Origin: Chalara sp. BL73
Taxonomy: Eukaryota; Ascomycota; Leotiomycetes; Helotiales
Length of the DNA stretch: 64,000 bases
Assembly (NCBI GenBank): GCA_918026815.1
Contig: CAKJVC010000088.1
Coordinates: forward strand, 2,010,646-2,074,645
Reading direction: 5' to 3'
The notes under the pieces were generated by a model. It was not told the origin of the DNA, did no database searches, and saw only the letters and a list, made by a program, of their open reading frames with translations. A program made the position numbers and the translations under genes. Shown here in pieces: positions 23,858 to 33,701 of this stretch (position 1 is the stretch's first letter; every line of letters begins with the position of its first letter).

Positions 23858-24211
23858 ATGGCTTTTAAAGAAGCTCAAATCGTTATAAGATTATATATCT
23901 ATCGTCAAAATCAATTTCGAAGTCTATAAATAATTACAACTACGTTCAATATCTCTCACAAGACTTTGAGCCGTCGAAATCGAGGAACTCCCTCTCGAGT
24001 TAATACTCTCTCTCTCAATCGCAAGTTTATTCATATAGAAGAAAAGACACTTATTGATTAAATAATTAAACTTATTGATTAAATAATTAATATGAATATA
24101 TTTAGAATATTCCCTATTCAAGCTCTTATATATCCAATGACTGAAATATTACTCAAAGAGTGTGTCGAGTATATATTCTTTAAATTAGAACCCAATACAG
24201 TTAAGCGTATA
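23858..24211 (+). pseudogene. N-terminal remnant of a pogo/Fot1-type transposase
   Basis: A single frame from ATG 23858 runs about 115 codons with three stops. KTLSRRNRGTPSR, then a Lys/Glu-rich EEKTLID segment, then FPIQALIYPMTEILL is the pattern of the CENP-B-like double helix-turn-helix that binds transposon ends in pogo/Fot1 transposases. A roughly 20-bp tandem duplication (LID then II, twice, each with a stop) breaks the second helix region. The DDE catalytic domain is absent. The remnant stops near 24211, shortly before the inverted block at 24341. Confidence 0.75.
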
Positions 24212-24340
24212 TTGGTACAGATTCCTAGCATGTACCCTGGCCCGCGCTTATTTGGCAGCTGGTTGACCAGCAATTCAGCCATGTATCCGCAGCAAGTCAT
24301 CGCCTTATTGGGGAACAGGCATCAGCACATCACGTATTAA

Positions 24341-24426
24341 CGGGCGGTAACGCTAATTTTCCAGCGGCGGTAACGCTAATTATCCAGCGGCTCTAATGCT
24401 AAGTATCCTTGCCGGTGTTACTCAAT
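24341..24426 (-). repeat. Right inverted block of ~23-bp units (flanks the MFS gene)
   Basis: Three tandem units carry GGTAACGCTAAT or a variant. The outermost one (GCTAAGTATCCTTGCC) mirrors the left block at 21051-21113. Together the two blocks enclose 3.4 kb with the exporter gene, the solo LTR and the dead transposase. No target duplication is visible outside them. 24427-24675 holds no gene. Confidence 0.7.
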
Positions 24427-24675
24427 AACGAGTTTACATAATAGTTTATTGCACCACGGCACTATGCATAAAATGGCCAACCTCAGTTATACACAACTCC
24501 AGTTCTTTCATAATTTGCTTCTCGTGTAAAATAATTAATAGCAATTACGAAGTAGCTTGAGGGAGATTCTCGAAGTGTTCAGCATCCTATCCTTAACAGC
24601 TGAAGCGGAACTGAGAGGGTTCGCGGTTCAGACAGCCATTAATTTTCGCGGTGAAGCAAACGAGGAGTCTTAATA

Positions 24676-24829
24676 CAACAGAACCTCGATATAAACATCC
24701 TGTAGATAAGAATTCTGTAGATAAGCATACCTGACTAATAAGCATACAATCCTCGGCCCGAACGCACAATTTACTATATTATATGCCCCTAGGTATAAGC
24801 ATAACGTGACTAATAACGAGGTTCTACTG
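24676..24829. mobile_element. 154-bp pogo/Fot1-type MITE
   Basis: The ends match CAGTAGAACCTCGTTAT (right end, read inward), with ACAGAACCTCGATAT at the left. They are flanked by TA on both sides (24674-24675 and 24830-24831), as expected for Tc1/mariner-pogo insertions. The interior is non-coding, with a repeated TGTAGATAAG word. Confidence 0.78.
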
Positions 24830-24854
24830 TACCCCCTGCCTCAGCTACCATGTA

Positions 24855-24954
24855 CAACGTCTCAAAGGAAATAAACATAGCAAGAACAGGGACTATAAAA
24901 CCCATGTTTTGCCCTACTTTCGCTTTCGCTATATTTATTTCCCATGAGACGTTG
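24855..24954. mobile_element. 100-bp MITE with TA target duplication
   Basis: Inverted ends CAACGTCTCA and, after a two-base difference, GGAAATAAAYATAGC extend over about 27 bp on each side. TA dinucleotides flank both ends (24853-24854 and 24955-24956). A similar AAATAAATATAGCGAAA word occurs near 30464, perhaps from another copy. Confidence 0.72.
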
Positions 24955-24956
24955 TA

Positions 24957-25360
24957 GTTTACCAGCGCAAATTTATTAATTGATATGAAGATTTCCTTTT
25001 ATCATTACGTTCATATGTTATTAAAATTGGCTTGATACATAAATATATTAGTTTACAAGCATTGGAGTGTACGCAGATCCCAATCCCTCGCCCTATTCTT
25101 CATATTCAAGCTCACCTTGGTAGTAAAAATGATATGCCCTCTCTCAGGAGGTGGCTTATAGCAAAAGGATTTACTATGGTAAACGGTCTGTGCGCAATAC
25201 AAAGCTTGCAGCGGCCCTTCGCCAGGAGGGGGCTTATGATCCAGTCGACTGAGTGCATTATCTTTTGCTACATAAGCTGTACCTCCGCATATTATCATCT
25301 CACCTAGCAGAAAACCCACCAGCCAACCCTATCCTCTATATTACAGGTTACTTATTGCTA
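24957..25360. other. Intergenic, upstream of the AflR-like gene
   Basis: No gene is recognised here. Two similar segments, CCCTCTCTCAGGAGGTGGCTT at 25138 and a GCCAGGAGGGGGCTTAT segment at about 25222, form a short direct repeat about 80 bp apart. An open frame continues upstream of ATG 25361 to ATG 25253, but those 36 codons look like untranslated leader. Confidence 0.45.
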
Positions 25361-26701
25361 ATGGCTGAGGTGCCGGCCCGAACGCCGCGGCAGCGCAAGT
25401 TGCGGTCCAGCTGTGATGGATGTGGGGCTGCTAAGCTGAAGTGCGATCGCGTCCAGCCCGAGTGCGGACGATGCATCTCTCATCGGCTGGTATGCGTTTA
25501 TGGAGTCTCGCGGAAAATAGGGAAGCCGCCTCGAGACAGGCAGCGGATTTCTGAGATGCCGAGAGTGTCTCACGCGCCTGGAGGACCGTCTGCCATCAGC
25601 ATCGAAAGGGAGAGGGAAAGGGAGAAGGATAGGGAGAGAGATAGAGACAGGTCGGACGACAATAGTTGCAGGAGTTGTGCTGGTACCGGAATCTTTATTG
25701 GCGATGGGATCGTCCACAATTCAGGCTCGTTTTCAAGCATCAATAATGCAGCCACCGACTGCAGTGTAGTGTACGGTTATCACGACGATCTCATGAAGCT
25801 AGACGCATTTCACGGCGAGCTGTCACAGCTTGATTTTACGTCTTTCGAGTTCGAGGATGACCTGATATCCATTAATCCCGAGATTGGACCAATCTTTACA
25901 CTTGGATCGCCCGAGTTGGAGCGTTACTCGACGCCCGCAGCTCATACCGAGGGTTCTCGAACCCAAGTCGATGAGGATATATATTTCGACAGTGAATTCA
26001 TACCTTCTGCAGGCTGCAAAGTCCACGATTGTTGTCGGGAAGCATACGATATTCTAGGCAGCCTGTCTTTCCTGAATCTGAGTAGTGCCTATTCTACATC
26101 TCGATCACCAACGGACTCAGCCTTAACTACGGTCAGCATTGCCAAGAACGTGCCCTTGGATTACGTCCTGCGTCTTAATCGAGAATCCAGCGAACGACTT
26201 AGCCGCCTGTTGGTATGTTCCTGTGCCAGAGACCCACATCTCGTGCTACTTTACGCATCAATTATCTCCCGGGTCTTGAATTGGTACCAGAAAGCTTCGG
26301 ACTGTACCCAGAGAGGTTCATGGAGCACCGAAGCCGTAGCCACAGACGCAATGTTATACAATATGTCCCCGCCTGGGTCGAGCACGGCGGCCAGGACAGG
26401 TAGTGCAAGTTTTACCAGAGACACCTCGCTTGCCGTAGCACCAACTCAGATGGCCATGGGGTCCTTCGACATCCATGATCAACAGGTGCAAACCGCCTTG
26501 AGAATTCAGTTGCTCTCGGGCGAGATAAGAAAGACTGGTGATCTGATTGATCTGTTTACTTCACAGGGTTCCAGTAATGTTGACGAATTTACTTTTAGTG
26601 ATGTCGATAGTCTATACAAGAGCCTGAGTTCTTGGTTAAGAAGGGAGTATTCAAAGACAGCAGATGTTATAAAATCTAGATTAAAGGAGGTTAGCACTTG
26701 A
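25361..26701 (+). CDS. AflR-like Zn2Cys6 transcription factor
   Basis: This is a 446-residue intronless gene. Residues 18-45 form a canonical Zn2Cys6 cluster (CX2CX6CX6CX2CX6C, from CDGC to LVC). It is preceded by RKLRSS and followed by GVSRKIGKPPR, a context close to that of AflR, the activator of aflatoxin/sterigmatocystin clusters. Residues about 83-100 are an Arg/Glu/Asp run of low complexity. The C-terminal half has the AflR-type arrangement: a Cys-rich DCCREAYDILGSL helix at about 230, LVCSCARDPHLVLLYASIISRVLNWY near 285-310, and a final amphipathic region. I chose ATG 25361 because the 36 codons before it are hydrophobic and unlike the family. It probably acts in the nucleus on promoters of nearby biosynthetic genes. 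Its nearest neighbour is the exporter gene 2.1 kb upstream. The orthology to AflR itself is not established. Confidence 0.9.
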   Translation: MAEVPARTPRQRKLRSSCDGCGAAKLKCDRVQPECGRCISHRLVCVYGVSRKIGKPPRDRQRISEMPRVSHAPGGPSAISIEREREREKDRERDRDRSDDNSCRSCAGTGIFIGDGIVHNSGSFSSINNAATDCSVVYGYHDDLMKLDAFHGELSQLDFTSFEFEDDLISINPEIGPIFTLGSPELERYSTPAAHTEGSRTQVDEDIYFDSEFIPSAGCKVHDCCREAYDILGSLSFLNLSSAYSTSRSPTDSALTTVSIAKNVPLDYVLRLNRESSERLSRLLVCSCARDPHLVLLYASIISRVLNWYQKASDCTQRGSWSTEAVATDAMLYNMSPPGSSTAARTGSASFTRDTSLAVAPTQMAMGSFDIHDQQVQTALRIQLLSGEIRKTGDLIDLFTSQGSSNVDEFTFSDVDSLYKSLSSWLRREYSKTADVIKSRLKEVST

Positions 26702-26977
26702 ATAGAGCCTAGACATATTAGATTAGATTTCTCTTGACATTTACAACTTAAATATTTATAGGGTACAGCTAAATCCAGGTCATTAAACCTATATCGGTGT
26801 AGCGCCTTGGTGCTGCCCAGATACAGTACTAGGTCATAAGTTTAAGCGGAATATAAAAACGAGCATTCCAACCACTTTATAAATTTATTAATTACAACAC
26901 AACCACTAATTCAATTAACTCAGTTTTGAAGATATGAAATATTGAACAGTCCCTCTTGTCCTCAAACTTTGAACCCC
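26702..26977. other. Intergenic spacer
   Basis: It is AT-rich, and no gene or repeat is recognised. It lies between the convergent 3' ends of the AflR-like gene and the Tc1-type remnant. Confidence 0.5.
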
Positions 26978-27516
26978 TTAGTAGTTTGTATGCCACCCCT
27001 TCGCCTTGATTACCGCCGCTACTCTATATGGCATACTGTCTGTTACCTGTTCGAATAAACTATTAGGTAACTCATCCCAGCAGTCTATTAAAGCGTTTTC
27101 TAAAGCTTTAATAGCCTCTTCGCTTTTTCTCATTTCCTCAAAGTTCGGGTATCTTTGTAGAATGAGCTTCTTAAAGTAATGCTAAATGTGTTCAATAGGA
27201 TTCAAATCCGGGGAGAAAAGAGGCCAATCAACCAATGGTATAGCCATATCTTGAAACCAATTGCGCACTGTTTGTACTATATGAATAGACGTATTATTTT
27301 GCATGAAAATAAGCCCCGGTTCTCAGCATTTGAGCATCTGATCCTCGAGAGCTTAAAGGTAGGAGCGTGCAGAGTACCCATGCTTTTTAGACTCGAAGTC
27401 TCGGTCTAATAAGTAAAGCTCCGGCCGTTGTATTTTGCCCGTAACGAAACCAAAAGCAGGCCAGACCAGTACCGATATCTCTCTGCTTTTGTTGTACGTT
27501 TGTATCATCTTGCTAC
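26978..27516 (-). pseudogene. Tc1/mariner-type DDE transposase, 3' remnant
   Basis: On the minus strand about 180 codons are readable, ending at a TAA at 26978-26980. MQNNTSIH is where an active enzyme has the second Asp (Asp to Asn). DWPLFSPDLNPIEHI then gives the third catalytic acidic region, followed by a TAG where Trp is normal. Upstream, WPAFGF and KIQRPELYLL match the middle of Tc1-like (DDE_3) transposases. The N-terminal DNA-binding half is missing. The open frames on the opposite strand here are shadows. Confidence 0.83.
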
Positions 27517-27623
27517 GTGAATGTCACTCTATAAATTATAAATAAACTAAGATTCTTTATAATCTTAGTAATATTAATAAATTAATAATAAGTAATAAGT
27601 AAAGTACTAAAAAACTATATACT

Positions 27624-27866
27624 TGTCACGGCGCAGGCTGGGATTGATAGGCACTTCGTCTCAGGGGCCTCGCTAAGCAACATGATGTGACTGGCCTCCT
27701 GTATATAAGAGTCTCATCCTCTTGATTCTCTTTACTCCGCAGCTTGTTCTCTTAGTTATAACGATTGATAGTTGAATACATCTTTGTGCCTTTTACACTA
27801 GGTCGAGATCTCTATTCTTCTTGAATCCTCACACTAAGTCGTTTGAGTTGGGTTGGTAGTGTAACA
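27624..27866 (+). repeat. Probable LTR of a third retroelement family
   Basis: This 243-bp segment starts TGTCACGGCGC and ends GTGTAACA, with a TATATAAG box near 27702 and a CT-rich downstream stretch, all typical of a fungal LTR. No second copy or target duplication is seen, so it could be an LTR with truncated flanks. The word TCACGTGA occurs twice near 27961 and 27974 in the otherwise empty 27867-28164. Confidence 0.5.
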
Positions 27867-28164
27867 GCACGAGAAAAGAGGCCTCTGGGTAGAAGCGTAA
27901 TGTCGATTTGTAAGCTTAGAATACAAAGCTAAAGAAAGAAGGTCTCTAATCTCGCTTGCTCTCACGTGAAGTATCACGTGAACCATGGTTGCAGTCTCTC
28001 CAGTAAAGGGGTATATGTGACAATTAAGTCCGAAGTAGTGGTAGGTCAGCAAATTGCCGTTATAATATTGTGTAAGTTAGTAGGAAAAGCAATTGTTAAT
28101 TGCTATAGAAAGTGCACGCCTCCTTTATATTGCATTTTGACTACAGTATTATAGCTTGATCATG

Positions 28165-28295
28165 CTACCTTCTCTATCATTCTACCTTCTTTATCATTCT
28201 ACCTTCTCTATCATTCTACCTTCTTTATCATTCTACCTTCTCTATCATTCTACCTTCTCTGTCATTCTACCTTCTCTGTCATTCTACCTTCTCTA
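28165..28295. repeat. 17-bp minisatellite, 7.7 units
   Basis: Seven full units of CTACCTTCTCTATCATT (with C/T variants at two positions) and a partial eighth. The stop codon of the neighbouring regulator gene (28293-28295, minus strand) lies inside the last partial unit. Confidence 0.95.
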
Positions 28296-30234
28296 GTAGA
28301 GTAGAACATAGTGGCCGCGCCTTTCCATGGTTGATACCCAATCACAACTGTTAAAACCAGCCTTTCTTGTCTTCCAGCACTCTTGTATGATATTAAATGC
28401 CTCTAGACAAGTGCCGACAGTCGAATTAGTGATTTCTGCAGCCGAAAAAATGTCTCTAAATGTGCTTTCATGTATTTCTTGTGCAAGACAACCAGATATA
28501 CAAAACGGCCATACCAAGTTTCGTAACAATTTCGGATCTGCCAGTTCTTTGAATGCGGCTATTGCCCTTGAGACGCTTTCTATTATCTCTGGTAACTCAG
28601 GATTGGCGCCTGAAACTACAACGCAAAGATAGGTAATTGCCGAGAGGGCGAAGATTTTGGTAATCTGAATTTGTGCTGTTATTGATGTCATTCTAGCCGT
28701 TGTGGCAGCCGGTGTGTTTGCGATGTGAGCTAGGATATCTTGTAGACGCTCCTCAATTTTGCGACTGCGGTTCACAAGCTCCATATTGCTTAGCTTGTGA
28801 GCTTTCTCAGCCTCCCTCTTCCATCTATCTAGTAAAGAAATTTCCCAGATTAGGAGAATAGACTCGTTAGTACAGCCTATGATATCTTCCAAATTAATAC
28901 CCCTTTGTTCTATTATAACTTTGTGATCCATCTCTAGGAAATGATTTGTTCGAGTAGAGGCGCATGAGATGATATCTAACGATATGAATGAGCCAAGCAA
29001 AAAGTTCATGGCGATATCATCTTCCGAAGGCAGGGTCCTGGACATCAGCTTTCGTGCAAGTGCATCTGGTGATAGAAGTGCTGGAATTAGAGCTGCCGCT
29101 GCACTAAGATGCCCTTGCCAGTTATTTATATCGCTACTGAATAGCTTCAAGGCCAAGAAATTAGCAAATAGCTTCTATCTGCTGCGTATAACATACCTCC
29201 CAGAACAACAGCTGGAGAATGCTGGTAAGAGACTCAATACTGCGAATTAGCCTAGTTGAGTTGTCCCACTCATGAGACTGTGCTATGCTACTTAGAATTT
29301 CTCTGAGAGCCATGCGATAATGGCCATACTCTGCTCTCAACGTCCCTGGCTCACTGGTAGTGCTAATGTTGTGAGAGATCGTTGAAAATTGATAATATTC
29401 GCTCAAAGCGAGAGTTGCATGATATGTCGATCTGACTCGCTTTATAATTGAGAAAAGCCAACCTCTCGCTTTTCGGTAGAACGGATACTGAACATGGAAA
29501 ACTTCATCTAGGTAGTACATGATTAATAACTCCTCTGAAGATCCACATAGATTCGTTCCAACAGATGAGGATTGTCCGGGAAAGAGATATGACCCTGACA
29601 AATTTTCTGAGTTGGAAGGTAAGCTAGTTGGCAGCCCGAAAACATGATCGAGGGCCTCCCCGCCCGGTCCAACATACGTGTCCTGCCAGGAACCTTCTGT
29701 CGTCATCGGGGATGCGGGTAGTAGTGAATGTGATCCTATGTCTTCAAGCCCGACAAATGCAGATGCTCCTTGGAAAAATAGAGACCTGCTAGAACATAAA
29801 GACCCGCTAGAAGGATAGATTTCAAAGGCATTGAATTCTCCAGGTCCAATTTCAGGTGCGGAAACATGATGGTCTGTCAGAGCATTCTGTGGCAGAGTAG
29901 CCTCGTGACTCATATTGGGCGGAAAGCAGTACGATGATATCTCTTCAATCGATGACTTGGCAAGCTTGGACCTCTGGTGTTTTGACATGCAATGTAAACA
30001 ATGTCGACGTCTCTTCTGTTTGGTCTCGCTGATCATACGTTTGACTCTCAAGGACTCTTCTTTCTCTCGTACTCCTCCATTCATCCATTCAGGCCGTGAT
30101 CCATAGGTACAGTCCAATCCAAGAGAGTTACATATGGAGCAGGAGGGCTGTTTCTCGTCACATTTCTTTTTGCGGAGTCTGCACGTCCAGCAGCCGTGGA
30201 GACTTCGACCACCTAAGATAATGTTTAAGTCCAT
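28293..30234 (-). CDS. Zn2Cys6 transcription factor with fungal-specific regulatory domain, two exons
   Basis: Exons 30234-29197 and 29144-28293 join at a 52-bp GT-AG intron (29196-29145, GTATGT ... GCTAAT ... AAG) to give an intact 629-residue protein. Residues 15-41 are a Zn2Cys6 cluster (CWTC ... CDEKQPSC ... LGLDC) with the usual spacing and a basic KKK between Cys 2 and Cys 3. After a polar linker, the region from about residue 230 on is helical with motifs such as LLIMYYLDEVFHVQYPFY, SILQLLFWE joined to LFSSDINNWQGHL, and AAALIPALLS. This matches the Fungal_trans_2 type of regulatory domain. It presumably acts in the nucleus as a pathway regulator. It is divergent in sequence from the AflR-like gene and on the opposite strand. 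The 3' end runs into a minisatellite. The target genes are unknown. Confidence 0.92.
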
Positions 30235-30783
30235 ATACTAACTAGCAGCTACCTTTTTGGCATTGGAGCTTTCGTCAGTTCAAAATGAAAAGGAGCACTC
30301 ACTGTTTGGCATAGCAGCCATCAGAATTATCGTTTTGACTTTACTGGCTCTCGGTTTAACTTAACCTGAGCTATAAGCTATAGTCTGGGCTGGCATATGA
30401 GAGACAATGTATGTAAAATTTGAAGCTTGGCTTCCTTCGAGCGTTATTACAATATATCAAGAGAAATAAATATAGCGAAAATGGGGCGAATAAGGGTGAG
30501 ACGGTGTGTTTCTTTGTGAGTGGTAAAGTATTATTTTCTCAATCTTATAATACTCGTTTTTATATAGACGGCTTACGAGGCGAGCCAATGATTGGTTCTA
30601 AGAATAGAACTTTTATGTTATAATCAATTTTTGCCTGTGATTGTATCTTCTAATAAACGTATAGATGATCTGACATCGACCCCCACACCAGGCGCCTAAG
30701 AGCCCCCTTATCATTTAATAGACGACGGGGCAATATGAAACTTTCTTTTCTCTGTTTCTTCTCATCAATTTCGATTTTCCGAT
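30235..30783. other. Intergenic, upstream of the second regulator
   Basis: No gene is recognised. AT content rises from about 30420. A segment near 30462 shares AAATAAATATAGCGAAA with the 100-bp MITE at 24855-24954 and may be an old copy of its end. Confidence 0.5.
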
Positions 30784-31350
30784 TTGCAAATGTTTGCAAA
30801 CGTGATGAACCAGAACCAAATCGAGTTAATTGCAGCTTTAAGGGGAAAGGTTGAACTCGCAGAGCCACTCACCAGGAGAGCAGGTATAGAAGATCATTAT
30901 GGCGTATATGATCTCTTAAGCCAGGGTGCTGCAGTTGATAACTGTGACGAGAATGGTTGGACGCCTCGTGTCAGCTTCTCGGGATAGACTGTTGGTATAC
31001 TAGAGCCCCTGTAGCCTACGTGAAGTAAGATTTACAGTAAGATTGTAGCAGCCTAGTAAGAGTCAATTAAGACCTTCCTATAGTCGCTGCCCCACTGTAA
31101 GACGCCTCTATGCACAGCGTACGTAACACATGTAAGCAAGTAGTCAAATCAATATTCGCATTATAGCACCAACGTGGACATTTCAAGATCATAGAAATGC
31201 TTGTTTCTTTCGGAGCCAAGATACAGATATCTGACGACAACTTAAAAACGCCACTATCAATTGCTGCCCAAAGTGGGAATAAGAGACTTGTTAAGTATTT
31301 CCTTTCCAAAGGAGGAAATCTTAAATTAAGGATGAGTGAGACAAACCACC
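30784..31350 (+). pseudogene. Ankyrin-repeat protein fragment, frameshifted
   Basis: Two pieces in different frames carry ankyrin-repeat signatures: YDLLSQGAAVDNCDENGWTP (about 30903-30963), and HFKIIEMLVSFGAKIQ ... LKTPLSIAAQSGNKRLVKYFLSKGGNL (about 31170-31320). A weak KTPLCTA word lies between them. Ankyrin repeats mediate protein binding. Several stops and a frame change separate the parts, and no start or partner domain is visible, so it is most likely a broken copy of a larger gene. Confidence 0.65.
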
Positions 31351-32605
31351 AACGATGCGAGCGATGGAATCGAAAAATTGTTAAGTCATCCTACTGGTAG
31401 AGTTTTCAACCTATCATCGCCCATATCCATGACTATCTAATGCAATGGCGGGCGGGGGGGAGCTCGGCTCAACGCCTTCCGCATGGGAATCACACTGACA
31501 CCTTGCCGGTGTAGCCCCACCAAATTGGGCTACCCCGAATCTACGGTTTATGATGTGAGAACGCGTGGAGTGAAGGGGTGTTTGCCAACCACTTTCTGTC
31601 TCGCTGCGGCGGGTGCAGGAAGCTAGCTACTGTACTGGGATAGTTTGTACCATACAACATGTATCACAACACGCAGTGATCCTACGATCTGACGTGAATC
31701 TGACGGCATTGGCTGACGATGCGAAGGCTGGTAAGCTTAGGGCCTTTTATCGTGCACGTACCGTACTGGCCAAGTGCGGCTCTCTTCAACCAGGTTGTAG
31801 ATATGGTCAGTCAGCCTGTGTACTGTATACTGCATGCTGTATACTGTTGTTGTATGCTGTATGCTACATGCTGTATGCTGTATGAGTAAGAAACCCCTCC
31901 CCGCAAGTAATCGGCCACTTTCCCTACCCCGCCGCACACGTCAGCGTCTGGCAAGCCCCCTTAGTCAACACATCACTTTTATATACGTAAGTTCTTATAG
32001 AATTTCTGTAGGGAAAAGGCGAGGGAGAACGTGGAATATTTAGCATTGTAATATAATGTATTGCAAACACTAAAATATCTCTATATAATTGCTACTGATA
32101 GACAAGCTATTGCTTGAATAACTTTAAAAACTTTCAAATAACTCTACCTATCACAAAGCGAGTTCGACACCTTCTACTTTAGAGAACCGCAAAGCATTAC
32201 ACGGATAAAGATTGGTTAGGGCAGGGACAGGGCCTCCCTGAGAGAAAAGGACTCAAATACCCTGCAGCAGGGTGGCAGAGAGACTCAAATACCAGCAAGG
32301 ATTCAAAACCAGTTACATGCCTTAGCACTCGTTTTACTATGGGGCTGAATGTCACTTAATTAGCACAGCGGCAGGCTATTAACACCTAATAGTATTTTCC
32401 CTCTATTGACCGGTCAATAGTAAATTTCTTGGTGGTGCGGTAGCCGAGATGTCCGAGCGTGCAATTAAACTTTATTGACCGTTATTAGAAATAACCCCAG
32501 CCCTATAATTCACTACTAAACCCGTTCCTATCATTAAAACTAAGTTGTCGGAACAACAACTGACCTATTCCTTAGCTATTAGCCTATTTGATTTAGTTGA
32601 ACGTG
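31351..32605. other. Gene-free stretch with a short microsatellite
   Basis: I see no gene. 31816-31886 is a (TGCTGTA)n-like microsatellite. 32403-32420 is a perfect 18-bp palindrome, CTATTGACCGGTCAATAG, with a further TTATTGACCG half-site at about 32472. Short open frames here have no domain content. Confidence 0.55.
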
Positions 32606-32850
32606 TGTCACGGCACGAGCTGTGGATCTACAGATACGGAGGGCAGCTGTGGTACTATACGAGAATCTATAGCTAAGGAAGGAAGAAGGAGCTCGAGGAG
32701 AGCAGGCTATATATACGCAAGGAGCTCGGGGAGCTCTCCTAATATGGGTCACGTGTGCTTAAAAGCACGCGACGTAACATTACTTTTCTCTCCGGAAAAA
32801 GCTTGTTTTCGAGCTTTAAAAGCACGACAGATTACTATACTAAGGATCGC
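32606..32850 (-). mobile_element. Truncated end of an element-2-type retrotransposon
   Basis: A 174-bp LTR (32606-32779, TGTCAC to GTAACA) is followed by about 70 bp that match the internal sequence next to the left LTR of element 2 (TTACTTTTCTCTCCGG at 32780 versus 11997). The rest of the element is missing. It is much less mutated than the 12-18 kb copy. 32851-33381 holds no gene and becomes AT-rich. Confidence 0.85.
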
Positions 32851-33381
32851 GGCTGGGTAAAGCCCGTGCTTGACTGAAAAGCTTGCTTTATTTGATTACT
32901 AAGCTAGCTGTACTCCGTAAATTATCCGTAAAACCCAAACGCCACTTGTAAAGCACAACCCAGCTGCTATTTTTGCTTAATTATTTCACTTAATATTAAA
33001 ATCCTATCTACAATGTCAAAACCAACTTGACTCAAGTTGATTTATTTCCCCATACAAATTTTAGCGTGTAACAATCGAAGGCATATGGACTCCTGATCAC
33101 GTGGCATGGTACGGACCCAAGATGGGGGAGAGCCCATACGGACCTTTTTCGGACATGGCACTCATATTTTTTACGAACCTAAATACAACACAAACCCCGG
33201 AAAAATATAAAAAAAATATAAAAAGCGCATTTTATGTTTTTTGTATTTTTTGTAGTAAACTTTTTAAAATACTACTATTAGCTTAAAATACGTACTTTTA
33301 TATACTTTTACTTAGTTTGTAGTATTTTAGTGTTGTTATATTATATAAAAAACATTAATCTCGCCGAAAACGGCTTAATAT

Positions 33382-33450
33382 TGTGGCGGGGAACATGCCG
33401 AAAAGCAAAAACGGCAACAGGATCTAGCACAAAACTTATAGGCACAATAG
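33382..33450 (-). repeat. Gypsy LTR fragment, inverted
   Basis: This is the reverse complement of the last 60-70 bp of the 310-bp LTR (TGTGGCGGGGAACATG ... CAACAGGATCTAGCAC), with its terminus at 33382. The match fades after about 33445. It keeps the unmutated TGTGGCGGGGA end. Confidence 0.8.
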
Positions 33451-33615
33451 TGTAACGACGCAAGGAATCACTGGCTAGAATAGAGGCATATAGGAGTGCG
33501 TACAATAGGCTGATAGTGATTGCCTTATAGGTCTAAAGTACTAAAAATACAAAAACATAAAGAGCAACTGTAAAGAATAGAAACAGGCCTAACATTATCT
33601 CCCGTAAAAAATGCT

Positions 33616-33701
33616 CGGTTGACAGTCAACCGGGAAATATTTTGGTGTAACGGTGACCGCCTGTGACCATATATGCAAAAATCTCGGTTGACTGTCAACC
33701 G
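33616..33701. repeat. Pair of 17-bp palindromes around a 52-bp spacer
   Basis: CGGTTGACAGTCAACCG (33616-33632) and CGGTTGACTGTCAACCG (33685-33701) are perfect palindromes around one central base, which differs (A or T). Both are preceded by AAAAAT and a short CT. They could be a dimeric-protein site or the ends of a tiny element. Confidence 0.8.

Noticed and set aside
28165..28295. CRISPR-like regular repeat
   Set aside because: It is a direct tandem minisatellite without spacers, in a fungal genome.
32440..32462. tRNA-like 5' segment (GGTAGCCGAGATGTCCGAG)
   Set aside because: No anticodon arm, T arm or acceptor pairing follows.
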